Shown one piece after another: positions 26,801 to 39,370 of a stretch of 64,000 nucleotides of DNA. How positions within the stretch are numbered: position 1 is the first letter of the stretch; every line of letters begins with the position of its first letter. The stretch comes from Hirudo medicinalis (lineage: Eukaryota; Annelida; Clitellata; Hirudinida; Hirudinidae), in assembly GCA_011800805.1 (NCBI GenBank), contig MPNW01000122.1, positions 228,644 through 292,643 of the forward strand. The letters are read 5' to 3'. The translations under genes were made by a program, and so were the position numbers. Below the pieces are notes generated by a model, which saw only the letters and a list, made by a program, of their open reading frames with translations, searched no databases and had not been told where the DNA came from.

Positions 26801-27060
26801 ATTAATAATGTCAAGTTGATTAAAAAATAGCCTAGGGGGAAATTACTAAAGTAAACAAAGGTTATTAAATAACTCCCAGGAGTGCGAGGTCAGGAAAGGT
26901 CAAGGGTGAGCATACTTTGAACCCTCGTAAGTAAATAAGAAGCCAATTACTGTCTGCAGGGGCTTCTACTTTTTTGCTGATATTTTGTTAGTTATATGAC
27001 GTCATCGAGGTGTAAAAAATAATATTGAATTGCAATTATTGTTGTTTTTAATTGCAGTTG

Positions 27061-27094
<34 letters not shown>

Positions 27095-30000
27095 TATTAT
27101 TAATATTATAACAACAACAATAATAATAAAATAATGATAAAATGTTTAGCATGCACCAGCAGAATTAACTTAATTAACATTTAAATGGTACATTTAAATT
27201 GAGTAACACAAACAACATCGACATTAACAACATCAACATTATCAACATCAACAACCTCTGAGGAAGAATGATACTTGTCCAATATTTTGATGAAGTCTGT
27301 AACTGTCAGCATACCTATGATGAATAATGAGTGGTGATGAATGTTAATTAATCAAGTAATAATTAATAGCGTTAATATCGATTAATCTAAACTTGAAAGC
27401 TTCAAATCTCCCAATAGTTAGTAACCATTAGTTATATCACTAACTAGTTTTGAACTGAAAATATTCTTTATTTTAATTATAAATATTTATAATCATACAT
27501 ATTTATAATGTTTATATAACACAAAAAATGGCCTTAGAGACCCAAACTGATCAGTTGGTTATTAAAAACTACAAATGTAGATATAGAGCCAAAGTTTTTC
27601 GTACTTAAAACAGCGCAAGCATGTAACTGAGAAAGCTGTCTCCTCCAAATGGCGAGCATATTTTTAACAATTCATGTTTAAATGTTTATAATTACACACA
27701 TTTATAATGTTTGTTGATATTGTCACATTAAAACATGACTGACCACACTGAAATGCAGTTGCAATGCAACATAACATGACGTCAATCAAGTACACAACAA
27801 TGCCTTCAGGTCTCCCTCAACAAGATACAAACTTATTTATTAACAATCGATAAAATGTGGAGTTTTAAAAATTCCTCGGAAACATCAAATACAATCAGTC
27901 CTTGTAGTATTGGTAATATTCTTCTAACAGGTAATATATTTCTAACAGGTAATATATTTCTAACAGGTAATGTATTGAATGTAACATTTTTACGAGGCCA
28001 AACATGTTTGAGAGTGCAAAGATCACAGCTCACTCAAACCCACCTTCGATGACTCAAAAGGTCGATGGTGTGAAATATTTGAAATACAACCACGTTGTAA
28101 AACATTGTCATCTAATCGAGCACTAAGTCGAAACAATTAAACTTTCAAATCCAAGTGTTTAATTCCATCAACAACAATGTAACCGTAGCAGTAGTTAGTT
28201 CACTGTTTACGACACGAGCATTCAACACTCGGCAGGTTCAAATCCCAGCTCGTTCTTCTCCCGCAGTTATTGTCGAGATGACGAATGGGCTCAGAATGTG
28301 GAAGAGTGAAATAGAAATTAGTTTTTAATCGTCAGAAAGCTTCGTCATAAAAAGTACGTAAAAACAATAACTCTGATGATGAATGATGGTGGTCTTCGGA
28401 TAAGAAATCTCAAGAGGATCTCCAAGTGGATGACTGGAATTTTGTTTTGGACATTTGTTTCCTTTTATTTTATTTTATTTTCTTAAATTTTCTTTTGGTT
28501 TTTGAATTTTTATTTATAAACTAATTCAATGATAATGATGCAGTATTAACTGTTTTGTAATATAATCAATAAATTGATTTTGATTAAAAATAATACTAAT
28601 TAAAATAATGAAGAAGGTAATAATAATAATAATAATAACAATAATAATTATTATTTATAATAATAATAATAATAATAATTTATTAATGTAATGTAATATC
28701 GAGTAAAAATCAATAAGAGGCAATTGATATAATTATAATCAAATATAATTAACATAATGATTATTTGTTTTTCATTCTGTTGCTTAACCCTTGGATGCCT
28801 AAGGTGACACAACTTCCAGTTTTAGCTGAGGGGGGGTACACGTGTACCCCGAAACATTTATGGTTACTGAGCATCAACCNNNNNNNNNNNNNNNNNNNNN
28901 NNNNNNNNNNNNNNNNNNNNNNNNTTTTATATTATGTATGTTGCATGCAATATGTGTTACATATTATGTCATAAGTAATATTGTAATTGCTACAAAAAAA
29001 ATTAACGTTTGTGAATATGACTGTCCGTAATTTTATTGCCTAACGGGGGGGGGGGGTACAAATGTAACCCATGTCTTTTGATAATTCGTGCAAAAAAGGC
29101 TTTTCACCCCTATAAAAAAATATTTACATGCTGTTATCAAACACATGTTGAAAATAATTCTCACAAAAATTCAGGACAAAATTTCTAAAAGTGATTCTAG
29201 GATTTCAAAAAAGGAAACTCTGGGGTACAATTGTACCCCCCCTTAGGCATCCAAGGGTTAATATCTTAAATACATAACTTACACAACCAGCACTGTGATG
29301 CAATACAATGACCATAGACATGAAAAAGTAAGCAGCTGATTATCATTAGGGGCAGTATCTTGCTTATGTCCTCATCATCATATTCATCCATTTCCATCTC
29401 ACCTGACTGCTCTCCTTTTCTCCTTAGATTTAGATTTTTGGAAGAGAAGTAAGAAGATGATGATGTTGATGATGACGCCTATGACGCTTGTAATGTGTTC
29501 AAACATTTGCATAGGCAGATATTACAAGAACATCGAATGCAGACAAAGTGAACTTTTTTTTTTAAATTCGTGCAACGAACGAAAACAGCCGATCAACATA
29601 TTTTGAAGTCTTACAACATCGCTGGGAATGTCGATGTTGAATGCATGACATGGCAAGAAATTACTTATAAAACAATGTTCACTAATAGACACTGTTTTAT
29701 TAATTTCACACTAAACATTACACATTATTAATAATAATTGCATTTATATATCGATTTAATTAAGTCATGTTTATGTTTAGTTTAGTCGAAATAAACATTC
29801 AAATCTCAAAAGTAAATGAAACCATGATCTATAAATGAAACTCGAACTAAGAAAATCTGCAAAACCACCAACATGACAATGAATATTATGATTAAGTAAT
29901 TATGTAATTATAATTGTTGGATGTTAATGACGATTGTGATTAATTGTAAACTAATACTACAACAGCGACAGCAGCAGCAACAACAGCAACAATAAGAAGG

Positions 30001-31120
30001 AAAGAACAGCAAGCACCTGCCACTCACCTGTGAATGTTTGTGCTTTCGAGTCCCAGAGAATTCCCGCCTTCACACCGTTGATGACTAGACCATTGAACGC
30101 CTTCTTCACCTGTTCATTCATTCATTCATTCATTCATTCATTCATTCATTCATCCATCCATCCATCCATCCATCCACCATCCATCCATTCATCCCTTTAT
30201 TAATTAATTCGTTCGTCCATTCATTCTTTCGAATTTGTTTATTTCTTAATAATTTAAAAATTGTTAATTCATTAAAAATACATAACCGTATTCAGCAACA
30301 TCTCTTTTACATCGTTTATTATCAGTTTTATTACTGTCATTATCATTATAATCATCATCGTCGTCATCATCATCATCATCATCATTAATTATTTTTATAT
30401 TTGGTGAGTTATGTAGGTGTCTTGATCAATCGATCAATGCGTTGACATTGGTTTGGCGTGACGCTTTTGCAGGATCAATTATTCAATGATAATTATTATA
30501 ATAATCATTATGATTATCACTAAAATAATTATTTTAATGTCTCTGATGACCATGACAACAATAAGCAACAATAACAGAGCTTGTAATTTATATATTCACA
30601 CCTTGTTCCAAATATATTAATGACAGTAATATTACAGCTATAAATATTGCAAATATTCAACCACAACCACAAACCACCGCCACAATCGTCGTCGTATCAT
30701 CATCGTCGTCATCATCATCATCATCGCCATAGCCAGCATCAACCATCCTCCTTATTATCAGGCATCTTGTTTATTTTGTGCATCCGTGGAGATCCAGAAT
30801 TCGCTCCGTTCGGCGCCATTTTCATCAGGCGGGAATGGCGGCCTGACGCTGATGTCATCAACATCATCATCATCGCAATTGTCATCATTATCATCTTCAG
30901 CATCATCATCAAGACTCACCGTCAACCTAGTGTCGAATACGACGATTTTGGAGCTCGTGGGAATGAGGTCGTAGCAGGTGTGTTCGTTTAAGAAGCGAGC
31001 GAAACACGCATCGGAGGAAGCTGTTACAAGAACAACAAGAATATCATTATCATTATCGTTATCATTACCATTACCATTATGGTTGTCATTATCATTATTA
31101 TTGTTATTATCATCATCATC

Positions 31121-31161
<41 letters not shown>

Positions 31162-32381
31162 AGGATTACCATATTATTAATAAACTAATACCCATAACAA
31201 CTACACGACAATCGCAGTTTAGCAAACGTATTAAACACTGTTAAGTGCACGTAAAGAAGCACAAGCGATGTAAATGTATATAAATTTATATATAATGACG
31301 AATGCATAGCGTCAGAGGTGTTTTTTCGATAACCATTTATGTAGCGCTCCTTACCGAGGCACATTACGAATGCTGTCACTATGCAGGAACGCAATATCCA
31401 TTCAGCCAATATGCACGCCTGACATGATATCAATGACAATTGTCATTGGTATCATCAATAATGTGCAAAACAATTATATAAAAATGATTGCACACGAAAT
31501 AGTGTATAACCATTTAAAAGTAATATGTAAAATAATTACAATAACTATAATAATTACAATATCCAAATTATCATTGTCGATACAACATTCTAAACATCAT
31601 TACCAATTAACAGATTAATAACCGACAATTATAACAACAATAACAACAACACAACACAACAACAACAACAACGACACTTTACTTCGAATGTACATAGATT
31701 TAAGATCACGGAGAGTTGAACAATGGCAACAGTGAAAAGAGAAGCAATTTGAGGCAATTTAAAATGTCACGTGACGCCATAGAGAGTGGGTGTCCGTTTC
31801 TGTTTCTTCATCACAGCAGGATGACAAGTGTGAATGTTGGTAGATCATAAACAACCACCACCACAACAACAACAACAACAACATGATTGCAGAAGTCAGT
31901 TCCAAAAATAGCAAAGTAACAACAAGCAGTTAGTTGCAACGGATTCATCCATTAGCGCCATCAACACCACCATCATTACTACAATCATCACCACCATCAT
32001 TACTGTAACATCGCCGTTACTATAATCACCATCCTCATCACTATAATCCTTATAATAATTTCATCCTTATAATCATCACATATCATCACAACCACAACTA
32101 TCACCATAAATTAGCAACTCACCGAAGATATCATCATCATCATCGATGGCATCACAAGTAGCGGTCGGCAGCTGAATGTAAAAAAAAGTGGAATACATCA
32201 GAACTTTTTGTCGAGTTGAGATTACTGCGCATGCGCCTTGTTGCTGATCGTAAATAGCAGGGTCACCTCAGGGTCATCCCGGGGTCACCTCAACTCCACC
32301 CACTCAACGCATTAAATAATTGTTCCAATCCAAGTCTATTCTGCTGAACACGATGGGCGATTAAAAAGTTATTGTTAGGAC

Positions 32382-32421
<40 letters not shown>

Positions 32422-34102
32422 GTGTGCGTGCGTGTGTGTATGTGTGTCGTCGTCGTCATCATCAACATCATCATCATCGCCGTCATTACAGCATCCAAAC
32501 ATTACAATTAAATTCTGACCTTATAGATGGTGGTGTCACCTCTGTCCCTCCAAACCAAATAATGGAGTTCGTTTTCCACGTCATCATCACCAAGGTCATC
32601 ACCGGAACAGGTCTCTATGATGAAAGGTCAAAGGTTGGATGTCTGATTGATGCATGATACTTGATACATGATACTTGAGATATGATTTGGTCACTTCAAA
32701 CCAATTATATCGCCGTCCCAATGGTCAATTATGCCATTTATTGACCTAGGCACAAGTCAGCTGATCAGTTAAGGTTGAATTCGTTCTCATTCTATGAATC
32801 AATCTGCTAAATTTGATGATAACAAGGCTAAGCAAGCGTCTGAATTCAACATAGCTCCCTTTTTAATGTTGTTGTTCTTGTTGCTGTTTACTCCTGAGTA
32901 ATGTCTCGAGATAAAGGCCTCATGCCTGAGTATCAATTTCGTTACACGGATGAGATGTTGCTGTTTCTGAGCAATCAATCACGATGCTCTTGCAACTTTC
33001 CCGTTGTTATGAAGTCAAGGTCTTTTGTAATCTATTAGCTTACTTCAATCAATCAATCACGTCCAACATCATATTAGGATGATGTACACTCAACATCACC
33101 ACCATCAACACCGACATCATCTCATATTTTATGCAATAACTCCCTGTGGGTGTTTGTAATTTCAGAAAGTTTGGATTTTTGCCGAGAAATGAAATGAAGA
33201 AGAAGAAGACTATAAATTGTGGAAGACTTGTAAGCAAACAACTCTCAAGAAATGAAGAGTTTCTGCTTTGCATCAGTCATCAACAACCCCATCACTGTCA
33301 CCGTCATCATCATCATCATCATCAACAAAAAAGACTCTCACTGCTGACATCACCTCAAAATCCCTGTAAGCATAAAATGCCAAGCCAATCAGTTGGCAGT
33401 TTCAAGTGGCATTAAAATTTACATTAAAAAAACTTTTAAAAAGAATAAAAACGAATGAACTCAACTAAATCCAGTGAAATAAAGTGGAATAATCGTAATA
33501 AACTTAATAATAAATGACAAACATTATAAAAATAACATTAACAATAAAAATAATAATAACAGTAATACAAATAATAACAATAAAAATAAAATAATAATAA
33601 AAATAATAGTAATAATAATAATAATAATAAACCAGATGTGGAATGTGAGAACCAAGGTGGTTTTAGTTGTAGTCATAGGAGCACTCCAAAAGTTGAGAAA
33701 AGACTTTGAAAGGAGTGGAGTTGATACCAGGACATCCTCAGGTTTCGGAGATTCAACAAATCTCCTTGTTGGGCATTGTCCACATTTTATGGAAAGTGTT
33801 TGGATCAATCACTAAGAGTAGTGCTCCGGATTCATCCTTCACTGGCTGGAAGGCCGAGAGGAATAATGTGAAAATTCCATAAAAATAATAATAATGATAA
33901 CAAGAACAATAACAACAACAACAATAATAATGATGATGATAATGATGATGATGATTATGGGCAGACATTTCAAGACATTTATGAATAATTCACTCACCAT
34001 GGAATGACCTGTTCAAGCGTCCCACCTGAATAGTAAAAATTAAATAGTTAATTATTACCATTATTGTTATTATTATCAACATTATTGTTATTATCATCAT
34101 TA

Positions 34103-34158
<56 letters not shown>

Positions 34159-37100
34159 GTTAATAGATTAAATAAATTTAATTACGTAATCGTAATTGAA
34201 GACATGAAAATGAATTAATGAAATCATTTGCCTCCCCAAGGAAAGCCACAAATAAAAATATTTAGTTATGTTAATTCAAATTTTGAAATGCCAAGATAGA
34301 TTAACCATGACTGATGTGGTGAAACGGTTTCAATTCAAATAACCAATACGACAAGCACAACATAACATGTTCAAATAAGTCTCTGTGTTTGATTTAACAG
34401 AGCCAATTCAAAGACATCGGCAACAACAGCAAGAGCAACAAGAAGAAGAGCAGCAACAACAAGAGCAACAAGAGCAAGAAATGAATTCTTAAAATGCTTC
34501 CTTCCAACAATAAAATCCAGGAATGGAAAGATGGAACGAATACGAACTCCTTTGTTGGTCACGGCTTGCCTGGCGGATGCCAACTTGGTCGTGTCCGAAA
34601 AAGTCCTCTCCCTGTACATCTGGATGTATTCGCTCGGACCGATTTCAGTCTCTCTGCTTGGAGATGGAGATCTAACTGAGAACCTTTTGAGTGGTTATGA
34701 GTAGGCATTTCAGAATTTCAGTAGGACTTTTAATCATTTTATGACTTATAATTTATTTTATTCTGATATTACGTATTGACAAAAATATGCAAATATCTGT
34801 ATGCAAAATTATTTATTTAGAAACCAAGGTAATTTGCAAACAAAACCTCCTTAAAAGATTTAGATTTAGTAAGAATAAAAGGAGATAAAATAAAATCCTT
34901 CGATAAACATTCCGTTCGGCTTTGTTTCAAAGAAAAAACAGATAAAAGGCAGCGTAGAAAGTGGAATAAGAAACTCGAAATAATCCCAAGATTTATGCAT
35001 AGTTTTGCCTGGGCTTAAATGCAAACAATTGCCATCCTGTTTAAAGATAAGATTTAAAAATTAAATTAGCCAAACTAAAAAACCATCTCAAAGAAAGACA
35101 GACTGGAAATTAGCTTGAATTAAAGCATGCAATCGAAAAGAGCTGACTGAGAATGAAGGACGAACGAGAAACGAGTCCGACCGAATTCTGGGAAAGATGA
35201 CGGCAAGTTGACAAGATACCTTGAAGATAATAACGAGATACGAAGACGATGGAAGTCGCAATCGATGTGTGGCACATTATCCAGCGAAGCGCGCAAGCTC
35301 CTCGGCATAAATTTCCATCCAGTCGAAAATGTGACTGCCTCGATTGTAAAACCAATCAACCGATCCAGTGCAAGGATTTAATTGACCGAGGCAGATTCTT
35401 CACATATATTGCATTACTTTGTCTCTTCAAATAAATTGCGTTAGAGTCTCTTGGAGATAAACTAAGTTTAGTGACTTATCTAACTTTGAACATTCAATTG
35501 ATTGCAATCAGAAATACTTTATGGATGACTCCATGTTCATTTCAATGACAATTATTTCTTTTGAACAAAAAAAATTATTTCTTTACAAGCATTGTTGATA
35601 ACCTGACAATAAAAATGTTTAAAAATGACAAAAATAGCAAAAACATATTTTTCAAGAACATCGATGGATTTATGTTTGCATCTTCACCATTGCCAACATC
35701 ATCACCATCATCATCATCGTCGTCGTCATCCTCCCAAAAGTCATTTCCATTCAATTGCTCGAACAAACCAATACCTTGGCTTTTGACCGTGAAAACTGCC
35801 ATCAGAAGAAAGCTGTGAATTCTCGAGGTGATCCTTGCCCGAGGCTTCGGAAGTCATGGACTTGGTCCTGTTCTTGAGGGAGCCGAAGAACTGCTTGACC
35901 TTTCCGGTGTGCTTCGTGGAGGGAGTCGACCCGTGCCTCGATCGAGGAGAAACCGAGAGGCGTTTGGAAAAGATTCCCTGCTTCTTCGATGATGAAGAAC
36001 TGGAAGGAGTTCGGCCGTCCTCTGCCACGGAATGGAGATAAATGTTCTTTGACAAGGCATCCTTTGAACAAAATGTAGTGAATCATCATCATCATCATCA
36101 TCATCATCAGATGAGTGGGTGGATGTGAAATGGAGAAAAAACACTTGAGGATTTGACTAAAAATTGTCAAGTGCAAAGTGCACCAATGTATGGAAATATA
36201 CTATGATGTCATAATGATTATTGTGAAATATTGTTTTGTACAAAAAATTATTTTTTATTTTAATGTTATAAAATTAATCAAAATACTAAATATGTTGTGA
36301 TAAGATAACAAGATTTATTTTTTTTTTAAAGTTAAATTTGAGAAAAGCACTCCAGTGAAATTAAAATTTAAAGGGCAACAAAAACCCCTCCAGCCATTCC
36401 ACAGCCATCACATGGGGGACGGCACTGTATAAATGGTCTAAGTACCCCCAATGCTTATGTTTATGGTGCTAAACAAATTCACTTATTATTATTATTATTA
36501 TTATTATTGTTGTTATTATTATCATTATTATTATCATTATTATTACATCATTCATTTTAAACAAAGAAGCCACAAAAAAGTGCTCATCTCCCAACAAGCC
36601 AGTCTGACAAGCCATTTTTTGAATACAAAAAAACAAAACAAACGATGACGTCTCAATTCTTTAAAGTGTTTCTTGTTTGCTTGCATGAATGCTCTCTTAC
36701 TGCAAACAATGTGTTTGCATGGGATGTTTAAGCAGACCCCTATAATGTTCTTAAGCCTCAGGAATTACCTTATATATATAGATATATATATTTCAGAAAT
36801 AGCATAAAATTGTTTTTTAGCCAGTCACTAAAATACTTGTCATGCACAAAATAAGTTGTCATTTCTATCTAACACTATCTTTAAGGGTAGACAATCACAA
36901 AGTTTGAGTTAGTTAGCTACTTAACTAACTTTACTTGCTTAAGTACACAACTTAAAGTCTCCAACAGAGTTCAAGGACAACATCAATCAGGCAGTTACTA
37001 TTACCTTACAAGTAGAGCCAGTGATGCTCTTGCAAAAATTTAATTACAAATGATGATAATGTTATTTTTTTTAAATGTCAATTAAAAACCTTTAGTTGGG

Positions 37101-37332
37101 TGGCATTGACACCAGACACAGTATGGTAATATCCAATTGGAGATGTCACCTCAGGCATATCCTCGTCCCAATGTTTTAATGTTTTACCTCCTTCGCTCGG
37201 TCGTGGTTCCAAGCTGTAACGCTTGGGTTTAGAATCCGAATGTCCGGCATGATTTTTATTATTTGGACTTTTCCCTCTTTTCTGTACGTCTCCATTCTTT
37301 GGAGAAAGACTGCCAGCTTTTTTGGTGTACAT
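19389..37332 (-). CDS. PRKAG: AMP-activated protein kinase gamma subunit, long N-terminal form
   Basis: Seventeen coding exons on the minus strand, 5' to 3': 37090-37332, 35775-36061, 34548-34671, 33998-34025, 32556-32614, 32123-32171, 30920-31020, 30028-30109, 27256-27314, 26725-26770, 23920-24002, 23694-23783, 21695-21775, 21454-21576, 20678-20749, 20251-20325 and 19389-19496. Every phase closes, giving 569 residues. Residues about 280 to the end hold four CBS repeats that bind AMP/ADP/ATP in the kinase heterotrimer: [37 protein letters not shown] with [19 protein letters not shown] with FSKFD, and [10 protein letters not shown] with SLSDIL. The His-Arg pairs of CBS2 and CBS4 and the TD and SLSD nucleotide-site residues are present; the Arg of the usual NGVRAAPLWD motif is Lys. 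The first ~260 residues are basic and Ser/Pro-rich ([16 protein letters not shown]), like the PRKAG2 extension. The exons at 32556-32614 and 33998-34025 are the least certain. Confidence 0.9.
20783..20869. repeat. (ATA)n microsatellite beside an n join
   Basis: About 29 uninterrupted trinucleotide units, followed by a CAA array and an n at 20887. The short AAACAACAACAACAATAATA segment left of the n recurs at about 20966-20985, so the join probably misplaces a contig end. It lies in an AMPK gamma intron. Confidence 0.85.
22194..22344. repeat. (GAAT)n tetranucleotide microsatellite
   Basis: About 37 GAAT units with scattered GAAC, GAGT and AAAT variants, in an AMPK gamma intron. Confidence 0.9.
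22802..22872. repeat. (ATA)n microsatellite
   Basis: AATAAT array interrupted by single ACAT units; AMPK gamma intron. Confidence 0.8.
23285..23377. repeat. (ATGG)n tetranucleotide microsatellite
   Basis: About 23 ATGG units with a few substitutions (GAATGG, GGCTGG) near the ends; AMPK gamma intron. Confidence 0.9.
24481..24552 (+). repeat. SINE-like repeat copy 2
   Basis: Shares TATATAAATGGT, a short spacer and TAGTGCCTTCC with 3375-3445, and a similar CAGCTTGA/GGGAG head. It is followed by a GC-rich stretch with a run of G to about 24620. AMPK gamma intron. Confidence 0.45.
27061..27129. repeat. ATT array facing CAA/ATA arrays
   Basis: About 13 ATT units followed by ACAACAATAATAAT, so the two arms are partly complementary and could fold back. 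AMPK gamma intron. Confidence 0.75.
27915..27972. repeat. 18-bp minisatellite, about three copies
   Basis: The unit AGGTAATATATTTCTAAC repeats tandemly with one or two substitutions. AMPK gamma intron. Confidence 0.8.
28182..28250 (+). repeat. tRNA-like SINE head (B box)
   Basis: GGTTCAAATCCCAGCTCG at about 28233 matches an RNA polymerase III B box, with a degenerate A-box-like TAGTTAGTTCACTG about 40 bp upstream. The stems do not pair well enough for an intact tRNA, so a tRNA-derived SINE fragment is the better reading. Confidence 0.35.
28833..28850. repeat. 18-bp palindrome of the MITE, copy 1
   Basis: GGGGTACACGTGTACCCC is a perfect palindrome near the left terminal inverted repeat. Copies 2 and 3 are at 29053-29070 and 29222-29239. 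Confidence 0.85.
28880..28924. other. Assembly gap (45 N) inside the MITE
   Basis: Unknown bases within the piggyBac-like MITE; a further copy of the palindrome could be hidden here. Confidence 0.9.
30113..30194. repeat. (ATTC)n to (ATCC)n compound microsatellite
   Basis: About ten ATTC units grade into about ten ATCC units, starting only four bases upstream (in transcript sense) of the AMPK gamma exon at 30028-30109, where the acceptor's pyrimidine tract should be. Confidence 0.9.
31123..31160. repeat. (ATT)n microsatellite
   Basis: Trinucleotide ATT array in an AMPK gamma intron, preceded by TTATCA/TTACCA degenerate units from about 31041. Confidence 0.85.
31290..31320 (+). repeat. Dispersed repeat copy 3 (GCATAGCGTCAG core)
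   Basis: TATAATGACGAATGCATAGCGTCAGAGG shares its right half with copies at 3043-3086 and 55030-55080, so it looks like a diverged or truncated copy. Confidence 0.45.
32384..32448. repeat. (TG)n dinucleotide microsatellite
   Basis: About 30 TG units with some GCGTG interruptions, the only long dinucleotide array in the window. AMPK gamma intron. Confidence 0.9.
34098..34158. repeat. (ATT)n microsatellite
   Basis: About 20 ATT units in the intron upstream of the small AMPK gamma exon 33998-34025. Confidence 0.85.
36482..36545. repeat. (ATT)n microsatellite
   Basis: ATT array with a few GTT and ATC units in AMPK gamma intron 1. Confidence 0.8.
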
Positions 37333-38065
37333 GTCAAGCGTTAGACCTTACGATAGCGACACAAAATTACATCCGAAATGTGAAATTTAAATCGTGATTG
37401 GATTTAAATTATGTATTTACCACCATTTCAAAACCTAAAACTTTATCTGAAAGTGAAAATGTTATATTTGAAACCTAAAGTCACTTCTAATAGTCTGCTA
37501 TAACTAAGTGTCTGCAGCACGCGAGCAACCATAAAATCTTAGAAACGAGCAAAGCGCGTGTAAACACTTTACTTCTTGAACCTTGACAATATATCGCCGA
37601 GAAACCCCCAACCTTACTTATATCGCGCTTCACAATCCCTTCCTTTTATTATATTTACTTTCTTATCAATGTACGAGTCAAACGATTAGTTAACAAAGTG
37701 ATTGTAACTCTTCCAAATGAATTGATAATTTGCAAAGGTGACACTTTGATAAGGTGATAATTTGCAGACACTTTAACAACACCTTGAAACAAAACTAAAA
37801 GATTTAAAGTAAAGCATTTTTCAGAAACTAGTATATTCTGTTTGGTTCATAAATCTTGTGAATTGATTCAAAGCAAATGATGTTATCATCACTTGGAAAC
37901 CAGGAATAAAGTCGTTTGAGCAGACGGATCTTAGCTCTTTTTATTTCCACCAAAAGAAACGAATATTATAACTTTACTATTATTCGCAAAATATTCGACA
38001 ATGTACTATGCTGCGTGCCTTGTGCGGTTCCATTTTCACGTTCTTCGTTTAGCAGAAAATCTCGC
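37333..38065. other. Spacer between NR2C2AP 3' end and AMPK gamma start
   Basis: 734 bp separating two genes on the same (minus) strand; it must hold the AMPK gamma 5' UTR/promoter and the NR2C2AP 3' UTR. No repeat or extra exon is evident. Confidence 0.4.
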
Positions 38066-39370
38066 CTAGCGACTAATCATTCTAATCATTTGACGATTCT
38101 TGGCCAAGTTGAGGATCTTTGCAGTGAAGATAAAGATTTGAGTTGAACCTGTCAGCTTCTGACCAAGATGATATATCCCAATCACTTTGACTGGTAAACA
38201 AACCTAAAAACTTGCTGCCAATCCAACATTATCAATGATCTTTTCTGAATCTAAACATATTATTGCAAAAATAGCTATTTATACTTTGAACTAATCAAAT
38301 GGAATTTATCAAAATAATTTTGGATTTCTTGCATTATTTTATCGAATAAGACATGAAGAGCAAAATAGCACAACCACTTATACTCAAAAGCCTGTTTACA
38401 GAATCGTTAAGTTTGCAGGCAGATTTCTCACTTCATCCAATGTCAAATGCAAAACAGAAGGTTTAAAAAACTCGAGTGCAAATAAATTAATTGGTTCTTG
38501 AAAAGTAATTTCTTTCCCATGATCAACCATTCTTTATCATTTTTTATTAAGTGCCAATGTCTTCATGTGATTTTGGTTAGACCTAAAACATCCAGTTTAT
38601 AAATTGTAATCCTACCAAAAAAATCACTTGATGAATTAAAGCATATTCTCAGCTTAGAGATGAAGTCTGAGGAAACCATGTCGAACATCTAAAAATAAAT
38701 ATTTCTTGTTTTAGGGTTATCAAAAGTATTTAAGAATAAAAAAGTCACAATTCAATAAAATAAAACTCTTTAATAAATTCTTAACTGACAAAGTTAAACT
38801 GCAATAGTTCAAGAACATATAATTCAAAATTAATGCACCACAAACTTGTTCAGAGCTGATATCCTTTGGATATAAGTCTGTTAGATTCATCCATTCTCCA
38901 GCATCATTGAGAGTTTTAATGGAACAATCCTTTCCAACAAATCCTCCTTGGAACTTCAAGATGATCCTTTGAGGAAGAACTTGAATTGGAAACTCAAGCT
39001 GAACAAACTGTGGAGATCCCTAAATGTTTGGAAAGGTATTATTGCATTTAACGAAAAGAAACAAAATAAAAACTATTAATTTTACAAATTCACATGATAT
39101 ATAACAAACAAATATTTGCAGAGAAAAATCATTATTACCTGATCAGAATTCCAACATGTCTCTTCGTCGCCATCAAACATGAAAGATTTGCCATAATGTT
39201 TGACGTCTCGGTTAAGCACTGAACTTACCCTTCAGGGAAATTTATCAATTAGACAATTGCATCACAAACATCGTACCATCATATTTAAACATCTTATTTA
39301 AATCAATTCATTTTCACAAAATATTGAAATTCCACCTTACAATGGTGCCAGAGGAGATCAGAGAATCCAT
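38066..39370 (-). CDS. NR2C2AP: Nuclear receptor 2C2-associated protein (discoidin-like fold)
   Basis: Exons (minus): 39336-39370, 39139-39229, 38846-39019, 38616-38688 and 38066-38190; phases close and give 165 residues against about 139 in human. Matching landmarks are VSSVLNRDVKHYGKSFMFDG, DEETCWNSDQGSPQFVQLEF, LKFQGGFVGKDC, LYPKD and SSSDFFG, followed by IGIYHLG where the human protein has VVIYHL. The family is a small F5/8-type (discoidin) beta-sandwich protein reported to bind the orphan receptor NR2C2/TR4. The C-terminus runs about 25 residues beyond the conserved end; an alternative acceptor about 12 bases upstream would give a different open tail. The conserved core identification is firm. 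Confidence 0.88.

Larger units (their letters stand above)
28788..29257. mobile_element. piggyBac-like MITE with TTAA target sites
   Basis: Perfect 17-bp terminal inverted repeats CCCTTGGATGCCTAAGG (28788-28804) and its complement (29241-29257) are bounded by TTAA at 28784-28787 and 29258-29261. TTAA duplication with CCC..GGG termini is the piggyBac superfamily signature. The element is 470 bp including a 45-N gap (28880-28924) and has no transposase ORF. Inside are three 18-bp palindromic motifs of form GGGGTACA-NN-TGTACCCC at 28833-28850, 29053-29070 (one mismatch) and 29222-29239. It sits in an AMPK gamma intron. Confidence 0.85.

Noticed and set aside
28182..28250. Intact tRNA gene
   Set aside because: B box is good but acceptor and anticodon stems do not pair; treated as a SINE fragment.
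32290..32657. ORFs rich in Cys-Val or Thr-His around 32400
   Set aside because: Translation of the TG/CA dinucleotide array.
33524..33808. Possible extra AMPK gamma exon on the minus strand ([18 protein letters not shown])
   Set aside because: Looks like the phospho-Ser N-terminal region, but no acceptor gives the phase required after the exon at 33998-34025 without a stop; could be an alternative exon.
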